A stretch of 6,288 nucleotides of DNA from Paracoccaceae bacterium (lineage in GTDB: Bacteria > Pseudomonadota > Alphaproteobacteria > Rhodobacterales > Rhodobacteraceae). The position numbers and the translations under genes are program-made. The stretch lies in the NCBI GenBank assembly GCA_027080755.1, contig JALWQC010000235.1:1-6288 (forward strand), written 5' to 3'. This document shows, piece by piece, positions 1 through 5,766 of this stretch. The first letter of the stretch is position 1, and every line of letters begins with the position of its first letter. The notes under the pieces were generated by a model. That model was not told where the DNA came from, made no database searches, and worked only from the letters and a program-made list of their open reading frames with translations.

Positions 1-449
1 CCGGCCCCCTGTGTGCCAAGCGCAAAATCCGCCCCCGCATTGGCCAGCGCCTGCGCCCCGAGCGCACGATAGGGGTTTTCGGTCCAGTTTTTATCGCCGC
101 CATTGGCCAGATCGAAAATAATGGCCGCCGGCACGATCGGAATGATCGCCGGCCCCGCCTGAAACCCGCGCCCCTGTGCGCGCAAGGCCTCTGTCACCCC
201 CGAGGCCGCATCCAGGCCAAAGGCCGAGCCGCCCGACAGCACCAGCGCATCGACCCCCTCTACCAGTTTGTCAGGCGCCAGCGCGTCGGTTTCGCGTGTG
301 CCGGGGGCGCCGCCCATTACATCCACCGCAGCCACAAAGGGTTCGTCCCCGACCAGAACCGTGGTGCCGGATTTCAGAATATCATCGCCCGCGTTGCCCA
401 CATACAGCCCCGCGACATCGGTGATCAGGTTACGCTCGCCGACCTTCAT
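1..449 (-). CDS. P1 family (S58, DmpA/NylC-type) peptidase, N-terminal part, truncated by window edge
   Basis: This is the first 149 residues of a P1-family peptidase; the gene runs off the left edge. Family members are self-cleaving N-terminal-nucleophile amidases such as D-/L-aminopeptidase DmpA, beta-peptidyl aminopeptidase BapA and nylon-oligomer hydrolase NylC. Seen: an opening NLITDVAGLYVGN (residues 7-19), which matches the family's N-terminal 'LTDVxGxxVGH' block; GGAPGTRETDAL (46-57); the hallmark VLSGGSAFGLDAASGV (70-85); and IVPAAIIFDL (105-114). The self-cleavage site and Ser/Thr nucleophile lie in the missing C-terminal half, so activity cannot be judged. The ATG at 449 shares its A with the TGA stop of the SDR gene upstream (TGATG), which implies translational coupling. 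A second in-frame ATG immediately before it (450-452) would give a 4-base overlap. No strong ribosome site of its own is visible. The family is secure; the substrate (alpha-peptide, beta-peptide, omega-amino amide) is unknown. Confidence 0.9.
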   Translation of the reverse strand, partial: MKVGERNLITDVAGLYVGNAGDDILKSGTTVLVGDEPFVAAVDVMGGAPGTRETDALAPDKLVEGVDALVLSGGSAFGLDAASGVTEALRAQGRGFQAGPAIIPIVPAAIIFDLANGGDKNWTENPYRALGAQALANAGADFALGTQGA

Positions 450-1189
450 CATATGCAGCGGCCCCCGTCCACTTCCATCGCGACGCCGGTGATCATGCTG
501 GCCTCGTCCGAACACAGGAACAGGGCGGCGTTTGCCATATCCTCGGGGGTGGAAAAGCGGCCCAGCGGGATGGTGGAAATGAATTTGGCGCGGATTTCCG
601 GCGTGTCCTCGCCCATGAAGGATTGCAGCAGGGGGGTCTCGCCGGCCACCGGATTGATGGCGTTGACGCGCACGCCCTCGGGGGCCAGTTCCACGGCCAT
701 TGCCTTGGTCGCCGTAATCATCCACCCCTTGGAGGCATTATACCAGCTAAGGCGCGGGCGCGGACTGACCCCGGCAGTAGAGGCCACATTCAGAATCGCC
801 CCGGATTTGTTCGCCTTCATATGCGGCACGATATATTTCGCGGTCAGGAAAACCGACTTGTCGTTGACGGCCATCACGCGGTCGAATTCCTCTTCGGTGA
901 CGTCTTCCATCGGCATGGGCAGATGGGTAATGCCGGCGTTGTTGACCAGAATATCGAGCGTGTCAAAGGCGACAAAGGCGGCGTGGGCCATGTCATGCAC
1001 CGACTGCGCGTTGGAGACATCCACATGCTGCGCAATTCCGCCGGTTTCTTCGGCCAGCGCCTTGGCCGCATCCAGATTGATATCGGCAATCATGACGCGT
1101 GCGCCTTCTGCGATAAATTTGCGCACGATGCCTTCACCAAAGCCCGAGGCGCCGCCGGTAACGATTGCGGTTTTTCCTTGCAGTCTCAT
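449..1189 (-). CDS. SDR-family NAD(P)-dependent oxidoreductase (classical, 246 aa)
   Basis: A classical short-chain dehydrogenase/reductase of typical length, cytosolic, oxidising or reducing an alcohol/carbonyl pair. Seen: the cofactor glycine motif TGGASGFG (residues 11-18); Asp36 at the end of beta-strand 2, which in this family favours NAD(H) over NADP(H); NNAG (83-86); and the catalytic set Asn109, Ser137, Tyr150 and Lys154 (YNASK). The C-terminus has the usual GVAMEVDGG block (234-242). The start at 1189 is fixed by an AGGAGG site six bases upstream and by the SDR fold beginning at residue 5. The reading frame stays open much further upstream, but that stretch overlaps the regulator gene in another frame and has no SDR homology. 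It lies 17 bases after the regulator's stop and is coupled to the peptidase gene by TGATG. Such proteins are often labelled 'glucose 1-dehydrogenase' by default; I see nothing that fixes the substrate. With the aldehyde dehydrogenase encoded nearby it could form an alcohol-aldehyde-acid oxidation pair (inference). Confidence 0.95.
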   Translation of the reverse strand: MRLQGKTAIVTGGASGFGEGIVRKFIAEGARVMIADINLDAAKALAEETGGIAQHVDVSNAQSVHDMAHAAFVAFDTLDILVNNAGITHLPMPMEDVTEEEFDRVMAVNDKSVFLTAKYIVPHMKANKSGAILNVASTAGVSPRPRLSWYNASKGWMITATKAMAVELAPEGVRVNAINPVAGETPLLQSFMGEDTPEIRAKFISTIPLGRFSTPEDMANAALFLCSDEASMITGVAMEVDGGRCI

Positions 1190-1195
1190 GTCTGT

Positions 1196-1201
1196 CCTCC
1201 T
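1196..1201 (-). promoter_or_regulatory. Ribosome binding site of the SDR gene
   Basis: The minus strand reads AGGAGG here, followed by six bases (ACAGAC) and the ATG at 1189. It is the best Shine-Dalgarno sequence in the window. It decides the SDR start and shows that the SDR is translated independently, although it follows the regulator gene by only 17 bases. Confidence 0.85.
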
Positions 1202-1206
1202 GTAGT

Positions 1207-1770
1207 TCAGGAATGATGTTGCACCTGTTGGCGCCGCCTTGCAAGCTCTCGATACAGGGCTTCGGTGGATACGCCGATTTCGCTGGCCAGCCGGCTCCGG
1301 TCTCCTTTGTCGGGCAGGATATTGTCGTGCCAGACCAGCCAGGCGTCCAGCCGTTCCCCCACCTTTTTCAGGGACAGGATTTCCATGCGCATACGGGTGT
1401 TGCGCAGCTCGGCCGTCAGGTGGCGGTTCAGCGCGTTGGAGACTTTCGGATCGCGGGCAATCAGCTCCTGTATCTGCCGGCGCGAAAATACGGCCAGCGT
1501 TGTCGGGCGGATGGCCACGGCGGAGCAATGGTAAAGCGGGGTGTTAAGCGAGGCCTCGGCCAGAACGGCCCCTTCGCGCGCCCGTTGCAGGACAACCCGC
1601 CCGCCGTCCATCTGGCGGCGCAGCAGATGCACCTCGCCCGTGCGGATCACGAAACAGGAGGTCACGGGATCGTCGCGCTCGAACACCAGTTCGCCAGCGG
1701 ATAGCTGGCGGCTGTGGTGGGGCAGATGTGCGATAGAGGTCACGAAATCGTCATGCATGATAGCTATCAT
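1207..1770 (-). CDS. Crp/Fnr-superfamily transcriptional regulator (187 aa)
   Basis: A cytosolic DNA-binding regulator: an N-terminal cyclic-nucleotide-binding-type beta-barrel, a dimerisation helix and a short C-terminal winged helix. Seen: the barrel at residues ~20-95, with FVIRTGEVHLLRR (40-52) matching the 'Y.I.sGxV.l' strand and the loop GAVLAEASL (67-75) in place of the cAMP pocket; a long helix at ~105-135; and a helix-turn-helix RSRLASEIGVSTEALYREL (158-176). In the recognition helix, Glu170 and Arg174 align with the two base-contacting residues of FNR (E209, R213), while Tyr173 replaces FNR's Ser212. The only cysteines are 39 and 82 (in YHC), so there is no FNR-type [4Fe-4S] cluster, and no clear RxS cAMP-phosphate pair. 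At 187 residues it is shorter than typical 210-230 aa members. The start is uncertain: ATG 1770 has AAGGAA three bases upstream (too close), and ATG 1758 gives 183 aa with that site 15 bases away. Both ATGs lie inside a perfect palindrome, which suggests self-regulation. The next genes downstream are the SDR and the peptidase. Confidence 0.9.
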   Translation of the reverse strand: MIAIMHDDFVTSIAHLPHHSRQLSAGELVFERDDPVTSCFVIRTGEVHLLRRQMDGGRVVLQRAREGAVLAEASLNTPLYHCSAVAIRPTTLAVFSRRQIQELIARDPKVSNALNRHLTAELRNTRMRMEILSLKKVGERLDAWLVWHDNILPDKGDRSRLASEIGVSTEALYRELARRRQQVQHHS

Positions 1771-1771
1771 G
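1756..1771. promoter_or_regulatory. Candidate Crp/Fnr-type operator A (16-bp perfect palindrome)
   Basis: CATGATAGCTATCATG is a perfect 16-bp palindrome. Its inner 14 bases, ATGAT-AGCT-ATCAT, have the spacing of an FNR box (TTGAT-N4-ATCAA) and match 8 of its 10 defined positions; only the outermost base of each arm differs. It lies between a Crp/Fnr-family gene and a divergent gene and covers both candidate ATGs of the regulator. Binding should block the regulator's own expression. If this site sat at -41.5 (the class II activator position), plus-strand transcription would start near 1805, about 30 bases before the Met-rich gene, with CAAGAT (1793-1798) as a poor -10. The promoter geometry is inference; the palindrome is directly visible. 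Confidence 0.6.
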
Positions 1772-1781
1772 TTCCTTATGG

Positions 1782-1795
1782 TTGCGCATATGCAA
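1782..1795. promoter_or_regulatory. Candidate Crp/Fnr-type operator B (TTG-N8-CAA dyad)
   Basis: TTGCGCATATGCAA has inverted TTGC/GCAA ends separated by six bases and so fits the TTG-N8-CAA skeleton shared by FNR/Dnr/NnrR-type sites. It matches only 6 of 10 FNR-box positions. Its centre (1788.5) is exactly 25 bp from the centre of operator A (1763.5). It could be a second, weaker site for the same regulator or overlap the core promoter of the Met-rich gene. Short AT-containing dyads occur by chance, so this call is weak on its own. Confidence 0.35.
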
Positions 1796-1834
1796 GATGT
1801 ATCCGTGATGAAACCCGAAGAAAGTGGAAAAACA

Positions 1835-2683
1835 ATGTTGAAAACAATCCTGACAGTCAGCCTGCTGGCCACGCCGGTTCTGGCGCAAAATATGGACGGT
1901 ATGCAGATGAGCGGCTCGGAACAGGGCCAGATGACCATGCAGGGCATGCAGCCGGGCGAAGGTGGTATGGGGGCCAATGGCGGTATGGCCGGAATGCCGG
2001 GCATGCACGGTGGTATGGGTGGCATGCAGGGCGGAAATGGCGGCATGGGCATGCAGGGCATGGGGGGTATGGAAGGCATGCCGAAAATGCAGGGCATGGA
2101 GGGCATGATGGAAATGATGTCCGGCATGATGAAGATGATGCAGGCGATGCAGTCCATGCACGGCGGGATGATGGGCAATGCGGGGGATATGGGCGCGATG
2201 CAGATGGATGCGCCGGCCGCTGGCGGGATGGCCGCTTCGCCCCTGACTGAGGGCGGGCAATCCGCCTTTGCCGCGATTGCCGAGGTGGTCGATGTCCTGA
2301 AGGCCGACCCGAACACCGACTGGTCAAAGGTCAATATCGATGCCCTGCGCGAACATCTGCGCGACATGGACGTTGTGACCATCGATTCGCATGCCGTGGC
2401 GGAACCTGTCGAGGGCGGGATCCGGTTTGTCGTGACCGGTGACGCGGATGTCAGCCCCTCTATCGAGCGGATGGTGATGGCGCATGCGCGGGTTATGGAT
2501 GGTGTGGACGACTGGAAATACAGCGCCGAGATCATCCCCGGCGGCGCAGCCCTGACCGTTATCGTCCCCGATGCCGACCTGCCCAAGCTGAAGGCGCTGG
2601 GGTTCTATGGTCTGATGGCCTCGGGGATGCACCACCAGCCGCATCACTGGATGATGGCAACCGGTGGCAATCCGCACCAGTAG
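1835..2683 (+). CDS. Exported methionine-rich protein with conserved C-terminal domain, putative periplasmic metal (copper) handling
   Basis: No named function is known to me. Residues 1-17 form a Sec signal peptide (Lys3, a hydrophobic stretch, then PVLA before Gln18), so the product is probably periplasmic. Residues 18-132 are low-complexity and rich in Met, Gly and Gln, with 35 Met (about 30%) in units such as MQGM, GGMGGM and MMEMMSGMMKMM. Clustered Met thioethers bind Cu(I)/Ag(I) in known copper proteins (CopA/PcoA, CusF, CopC), so a copper role is an inference from composition. Residues ~137-282 look like an ordered domain: an amphipathic start LTEGGQSAFAAIAEVVDVL; DWSKVNIDALREHLRDM (162-178); a beta region EGGIRFVVTG (193-202); and a C-terminal GFYGLMASGMHHQPHH (256-271) with four His. 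The start at 1835 is chosen for the signal peptide and a weak GTGGA six bases upstream; the in-frame ATG at 1808 would spoil the signal peptide's short n-region. It is divergent from the Crp/Fnr regulator, which probably controls it. Confidence 0.85.
   Translation: MLKTILTVSLLATPVLAQNMDGMQMSGSEQGQMTMQGMQPGEGGMGANGGMAGMPGMHGGMGGMQGGNGGMGMQGMGGMEGMPKMQGMEGMMEMMSGMMKMMQAMQSMHGGMMGNAGDMGAMQMDAPAAGGMAASPLTEGGQSAFAAIAEVVDVLKADPNTDWSKVNIDALREHLRDMDVVTIDSHAVAEPVEGGIRFVVTGDADVSPSIERMVMAHARVMDGVDDWKYSAEIIPGGAALTVIVPDADLPKLKALGFYGLMASGMHHQPHHWMMATGGNPHQ
1892..2230 (+). repeat. Degenerate Met/Gly codon repeats inside the exported protein gene
   Basis: The coding stretch for residues 20-132 is built from irregular short units, with ATGCAGGGCATG-like words recurring near 1937, 2050 and 2088 and GGCATG or GGTATG between them. 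Units vary in length and spacing, so this is a protein-level Met-rich repeat rather than a perfect DNA tandem array. Copy-number differences between strains are likely here, and replication or assembly slippage is possible. Confidence 0.7.
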
Positions 2684-2702
2684 CGCGCGGTTATCCGGTT
2701 CG

Positions 2703-2728
2703 GCGGCCCGTCATCCGTGATGGGCCGC
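2703..2728 (+). terminator. Putative intrinsic terminator of the Met-rich gene
   Basis: Arms GCGGCCCGTCA (2703-2713) and TGATGGGCCGC (2718-2728) form an 11-pair stem around a TCCG loop, 19 bases after the TAG stop. One pair is G-T (2710/2721): a wobble in the plus-strand RNA but a C-A mismatch in the minus-strand RNA. The hairpin therefore favours termination of plus-strand transcription. The downstream T run is short (GTTTT, 2733-2737) and begins only after AACC, so efficiency is uncertain. The hairpin overlaps the last codons of the convergent aldehyde dehydrogenase. Confidence 0.55.
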
Positions 2729-4159
2729 AACCGTTTTCAGGACGGAAAACCCGTAGAGCGCCTCGAACCCTTTTGCGCGGCCGTGACCGGATTTTCCAAC
2801 CCCGCCGAAGGGCAGTTCCACCCCGCCGCCGGCGCCGTAGTTGTTGATGAAAACCTGCCCCGATTTGATCGCCTTGGCCAGCCGCATCTGCCGCGCCCCG
2901 TCGCGCGTCCAGATCGATGCCACCAGCCCGTAGGCGGTGCCGTTGGCGATTTTCAGGGCCTCGGCTTCGGTATCGAAAGGGATGATTGCCTGCACGGGGC
3001 CGAAGATTTCATTCTGTGCCAGCGGATCGTCGGGATCAATGCCGCCGTACAGCGTGGGCGGGAAATAATGGCCGCCTTCGGGGGCGCTATCGACAACGCT
3101 GGCCTGTGCCAGAATATGTGCCGGATCGGCGTGGCTCACGAAGCCTTCGACGATCTCTTTCTGGCGGGCCGATATCAGCGGCCCCACATCCAGATCGGCC
3201 ATCGCCGGCCCGACCTTCAGCGCGCGATACCGTTCGGCCATCATCGCCGTCAGCTTGTCATAAATCCCCCGTTGCACCAGAATCCGTGACGAGGCGGAAC
3301 ACGTCTGCCCTGCATTTTGCACCCCTGCGTTCACCAGAAACGGCAGTGCGGCGTCCAGATCCGCATCCTCGAACACGATTTGCGGGGATTTTCCGCCAAG
3401 TTCCAGCGTCACCGGCACGATGTTTTCGGCCGCCGCCTTCTGGATCAGCACCCCGACCCCGACAGAGCCGGTAAAGGAAATATGGTTGATGTCGGGATGG
3501 GAGGATAGGGCGGCGCCGGCCTCTTCGCCCAGCCCGGGAACGACGTTCAGGGCGCCTTCGGGCAGGCCGGCCTCTTGCGCGATGGCGGCAAAGGCGAGGG
3601 CGGTCAGGCAGGCCTCTTCTGCCGGTTTCAGAACGGCGGCGTTGCCCATGGTCAAGGCCCCCCCGACAGAGCGCCCGATGATCTGCATGGGATAGTTCCA
3701 CGGCACGATATGGCCGGTCACGCCGTGGGGTTCGCGCAGGGTATAAACGGTGTAGCCATCCAGATAGGGGATGGTTTCCCCGTGGATTTTATCGGCCGCA
3801 CCGCCATAAAATTCCATATACCGCGCCAGCGCCACCGCATCGGCGCGGGCCTGTTTCAGGGGTTTACCGACATCGGCGGCCTCCAGCCGGGCCAGTTCAT
3901 CGACCCGTTCCAGCACCAGCTGCCCGATACGGGTCAGGATCCGCCCGCGCTCCAGCGCCGTCTTGCGGCCCCATTCCCCGTTCATGGCCGCATGGGCCGC
4001 CGCATCCACATCCGTGCGCCCGCCCCGCGCAATACGCGCGATTTCGCTGCCGTCCGAGGGGTTTTCCAGCGACAGGGTTTCCCCCCCCGCAGGCGCCACC
4101 CATTTGCCGGCAATAAAACATTTCGAGGGGTCGAACCACAGGTCATCCTGAACAGACAT
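2711..4159 (-). CDS. NAD-dependent aldehyde dehydrogenase (482 aa)
   Basis: A full-length member of the ALDH superfamily (betaine-aldehyde/ALDH1-2-like), cytosolic, oxidising an aldehyde to its carboxylic acid with NAD+. Seen: the oxyanion Asn155 in PWNYPM; Lys178 followed by Glu181 (KPAEE), the Glu being typical of NAD+ rather than NADP+ users; the FTGSVGVG nucleotide loop (229-236); the general base Glu253 in ELGGKSP; the nucleophile Cys287 in GQTCSASSR; Glu384 in NEIFGP; and the C-terminal LPFGGVGKSGHGR (449-461). All catalytic residues are present and the length is normal. The ATG at 4159 shares its A with the TGA stop of the ABC ATPase gene (TGATG) and has AGGA nine bases upstream; the preceding GTG (4160-4162) is less likely. 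It is the last gene of the transporter operon and ends 27 bases from the convergent Met-rich gene. The substrate cannot be read from sequence; the neighbours suggest an aldehyde derived from an imported peptide- or amine-like compound. Confidence 0.95.
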   Translation of the reverse strand: MSVQDDLWFDPSKCFIAGKWVAPAGGETLSLENPSDGSEIARIARGGRTDVDAAAHAAMNGEWGRKTALERGRILTRIGQLVLERVDELARLEAADVGKPLKQARADAVALARYMEFYGGAADKIHGETIPYLDGYTVYTLREPHGVTGHIVPWNYPMQIIGRSVGGALTMGNAAVLKPAEEACLTALAFAAIAQEAGLPEGALNVVPGLGEEAGAALSSHPDINHISFTGSVGVGVLIQKAAAENIVPVTLELGGKSPQIVFEDADLDAALPFLVNAGVQNAGQTCSASSRILVQRGIYDKLTAMMAERYRALKVGPAMADLDVGPLISARQKEIVEGFVSHADPAHILAQASVVDSAPEGGHYFPPTLYGGIDPDDPLAQNEIFGPVQAIIPFDTEAEALKIANGTAYGLVASIWTRDGARQMRLAKAIKSGQVFINNYGAGGGVELPFGGVGKSGHGRAKGFEALYGFSVLKTVAAHHG

Positions 4160-5766
4160 CACACAGCTTCCTTTTCTAGCGCATCTTGTAAATCGGGCGC
4201 GGCATCTATCAGCGCGCGGGTATAGGGGTGGCGGGGGGCGGCGAAGACGGCCTCGGTCTCGCCTTCTTCCACCAGCTCGCCGTCTTTCATCACGATCACG
4301 CGGTCGGTGATCGATCGCACGACGGACAAATCATGGCTTATGAACAGATAGGACAGGTGCAGCCGGTCCGACAGATCGGCCAGCAGGTCCAGAATTTGTG
4401 CCCGCACGGAAACATCGAGGGCCGAGACCGCCTCGTCCAGGATAATCAGCTCGGGGCGGATGATCAGGGCGCGGGCGATGGCGATACGCTGGCGCTGGCC
4501 GCCGGAAAATTCATGGATGTATTTATCCGCGTCCGAGGGCTGCATCCCCACGCTTTCCAGAGCCTCGGCAACAGCCTGCTGGCGGGCCGGACCGCGGGGC
4601 GGGTTGTCCAGCAGATGAAACGGTTCCGCCACCAGCCGCGCCACCTTGTGACGGGGGTTGAAAGAGCCGTAGGGATCCTGAAATACCACCTGCATTTTGC
4701 GCCGCAGATCGCGGGGCATATGGGTGCCGGCCTGCACGGAAATCCCGTCCACACGGATTTCGCCGCCTTGCAGAACCTCAAGCCCCAGAATGGCGCGGGT
4801 CAGGGTGGATTTCCCGCAGCCGCTTTCCCCGACCAGCCCCAGGCTTTCGCCCTTGGCTACGCGGAAGCTGACACCGTTGACGGCGCGGAAATGGCGCTGT
4901 TTGCCCAGCAAGCCCTTGCGCGGCAGGGCGTATTCGCGCACCACATCGACCACCTCCAGAACGGGGGTATCGGAAATTTCGGCATCCTCCTGACGTTCGG
5001 GGATATGGCTGGAGGCCTCGAACAGGGCGCGGGTGTAGGGGTGTTTCATATCGCGGAACAGGGCGTGGGTTTCGCCGCTTTCGACCACCTCGCCGTCCTT
5101 CATGATCGCCAGATGGTCGGCGACCTCGGCCACGACGCCAAGGTCGTGGGTGATCAGCATCAGGCACATGTTGTCCTCGGCCACCAGCTTTTGCAGCAGG
5201 GTCAGGATCTGCGCTTGCGTGGTTACATCCAGCGCGGTCGTCGGTTCATCCGCAATCAGCAGTTTCGGGCGCAGCGCAATGGCCATGGCAATCACCACCC
5301 GCTGCCGCTGCCCGCCCGACAGTTCGTGCGGATAGCGCCCCAGCGGGAATTGCGCGGCGGGCAGGCCGACACGGTTCAGGGTTTCGCGCGCGATCTTGCG
5401 GGCCTCGGCGCGGCTGGTGCCGGTGTGGATCAGCACCGTTTCCGCCACCTGGTCCCCGATGGTTTTCACGGGGTTGAGCGCCGTCATCGGTTCCTGGAAT
5501 ATCATGCCGATATCCTTGCCCCGCACCGCACACATTTCGGATTCGGACTTGGCCAGCAGATTGTCCCCGTCCAGCATTACGGTGCCCGACAGCTCCATCC
5601 CCTCGGGCAGCAGTTGCATCACGCTGAAGGCGGTCATGGATTTGCCCGAGCCGCTTTCCCCGATCACCCCGAGGATCTGCCCCTGTTCCGCCCCCATCGA
5701 TACCCCTTTCAGGATCGGTTGGCCGTAAATCGACAGGTTCAGGTTTTCAATGTCCAGAAACGCCAT
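4159..5766 (-). CDS. Dipeptide/oligopeptide-type ABC transporter, fused double ATP-binding protein (DppD-DppF type, 535 aa)
   Basis: This protein energises an Opp/Dpp-family importer at the cytoplasmic face of the inner membrane. It carries two complete nucleotide-binding domains in one chain, as in GsiA and YejF, where DppD and DppF are separate in the classic systems. Domain 1: Walker A GESGSGKS (36-43), Q-loop Gln91, signature LSGGQRQR (149-156), Walker B LLIADEP (169-175), switch His207. Domain 2: Walker A GESGCGKS (313-320), Q-loop Gln363, signature FSGGQRQR (420-427), Walker B LIILDEA (440-446), switch His478. Both domains keep HPYTRAL-type tails (242-248 in the first) typical of the peptide-transport C-terminal extension. 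Both sites look catalytically competent. The start at 5766 has GGAGGG seven bases upstream and overlaps the permease stop by one base (TAATG). Substrate specificity rests with the solute-binding protein, which is outside the window. Nickel, glutathione or opine-type substrates cannot be excluded. Confidence 0.95.
   Translation of the reverse strand: MAFLDIENLNLSIYGQPILKGVSMGAEQGQILGVIGESGSGKSMTAFSVMQLLPEGMELSGTVMLDGDNLLAKSESEMCAVRGKDIGMIFQEPMTALNPVKTIGDQVAETVLIHTGTSRAEARKIARETLNRVGLPAAQFPLGRYPHELSGGQRQRVVIAMAIALRPKLLIADEPTTALDVTTQAQILTLLQKLVAEDNMCLMLITHDLGVVAEVADHLAIMKDGEVVESGETHALFRDMKHPYTRALFEASSHIPERQEDAEISDTPVLEVVDVVREYALPRKGLLGKQRHFRAVNGVSFRVAKGESLGLVGESGCGKSTLTRAILGLEVLQGGEIRVDGISVQAGTHMPRDLRRKMQVVFQDPYGSFNPRHKVARLVAEPFHLLDNPPRGPARQQAVAEALESVGMQPSDADKYIHEFSGGQRQRIAIARALIIRPELIILDEAVSALDVSVRAQILDLLADLSDRLHLSYLFISHDLSVVRSITDRVIVMKDGELVEEGETEAVFAAPRHPYTRALIDAAPDLQDALEKEAV

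Noticed and set aside
453..1205. A plus-strand open frame opposite the SDR gene
   Set aside because: It is antisense to an intact SDR with all catalytic residues and has no recognisable domain or ribosome site.
1190..1528. N-terminal extension of the SDR reading frame upstream of 1189
   Set aside because: It overlaps the regulator's helix-turn-helix coding region in another frame. The SDR fold and the strong ribosome site both point to the ATG at 1189.
1541..1834. Upstream in-frame starts of the Met-rich gene (1541, 1769, 1808)
   Set aside because: The ATG at 1835 gives a clean signal peptide with a short charged n-region and has the only ribosome-site-like sequence. Earlier starts would bury it and run antisense to the regulator gene.
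1772..1834. Sigma-70-like -35/-10 pairs for either divergent gene
   Set aside because: Only weak hexamers such as TTGCGC and CAAGAT are present at acceptable spacing, so I did not annotate a promoter as a feature.
1751..2260. A His-rich minus-strand open frame opposite the Met-rich gene
   Set aside because: The His codons (CAT) are simply the complement of the ATG codons on the other strand. The plus frame has a signal peptide and an ordered C-terminal domain; the minus frame has neither.
1771..2586. N-terminal extension of the regulator's reading frame to position 2586 (459 codons in total)
   Set aside because: The extension lies antisense to the Met-rich gene, is Pro/Ile/Cys-rich and has no domain. 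The Crp/Fnr fold starts near 1758-1770.
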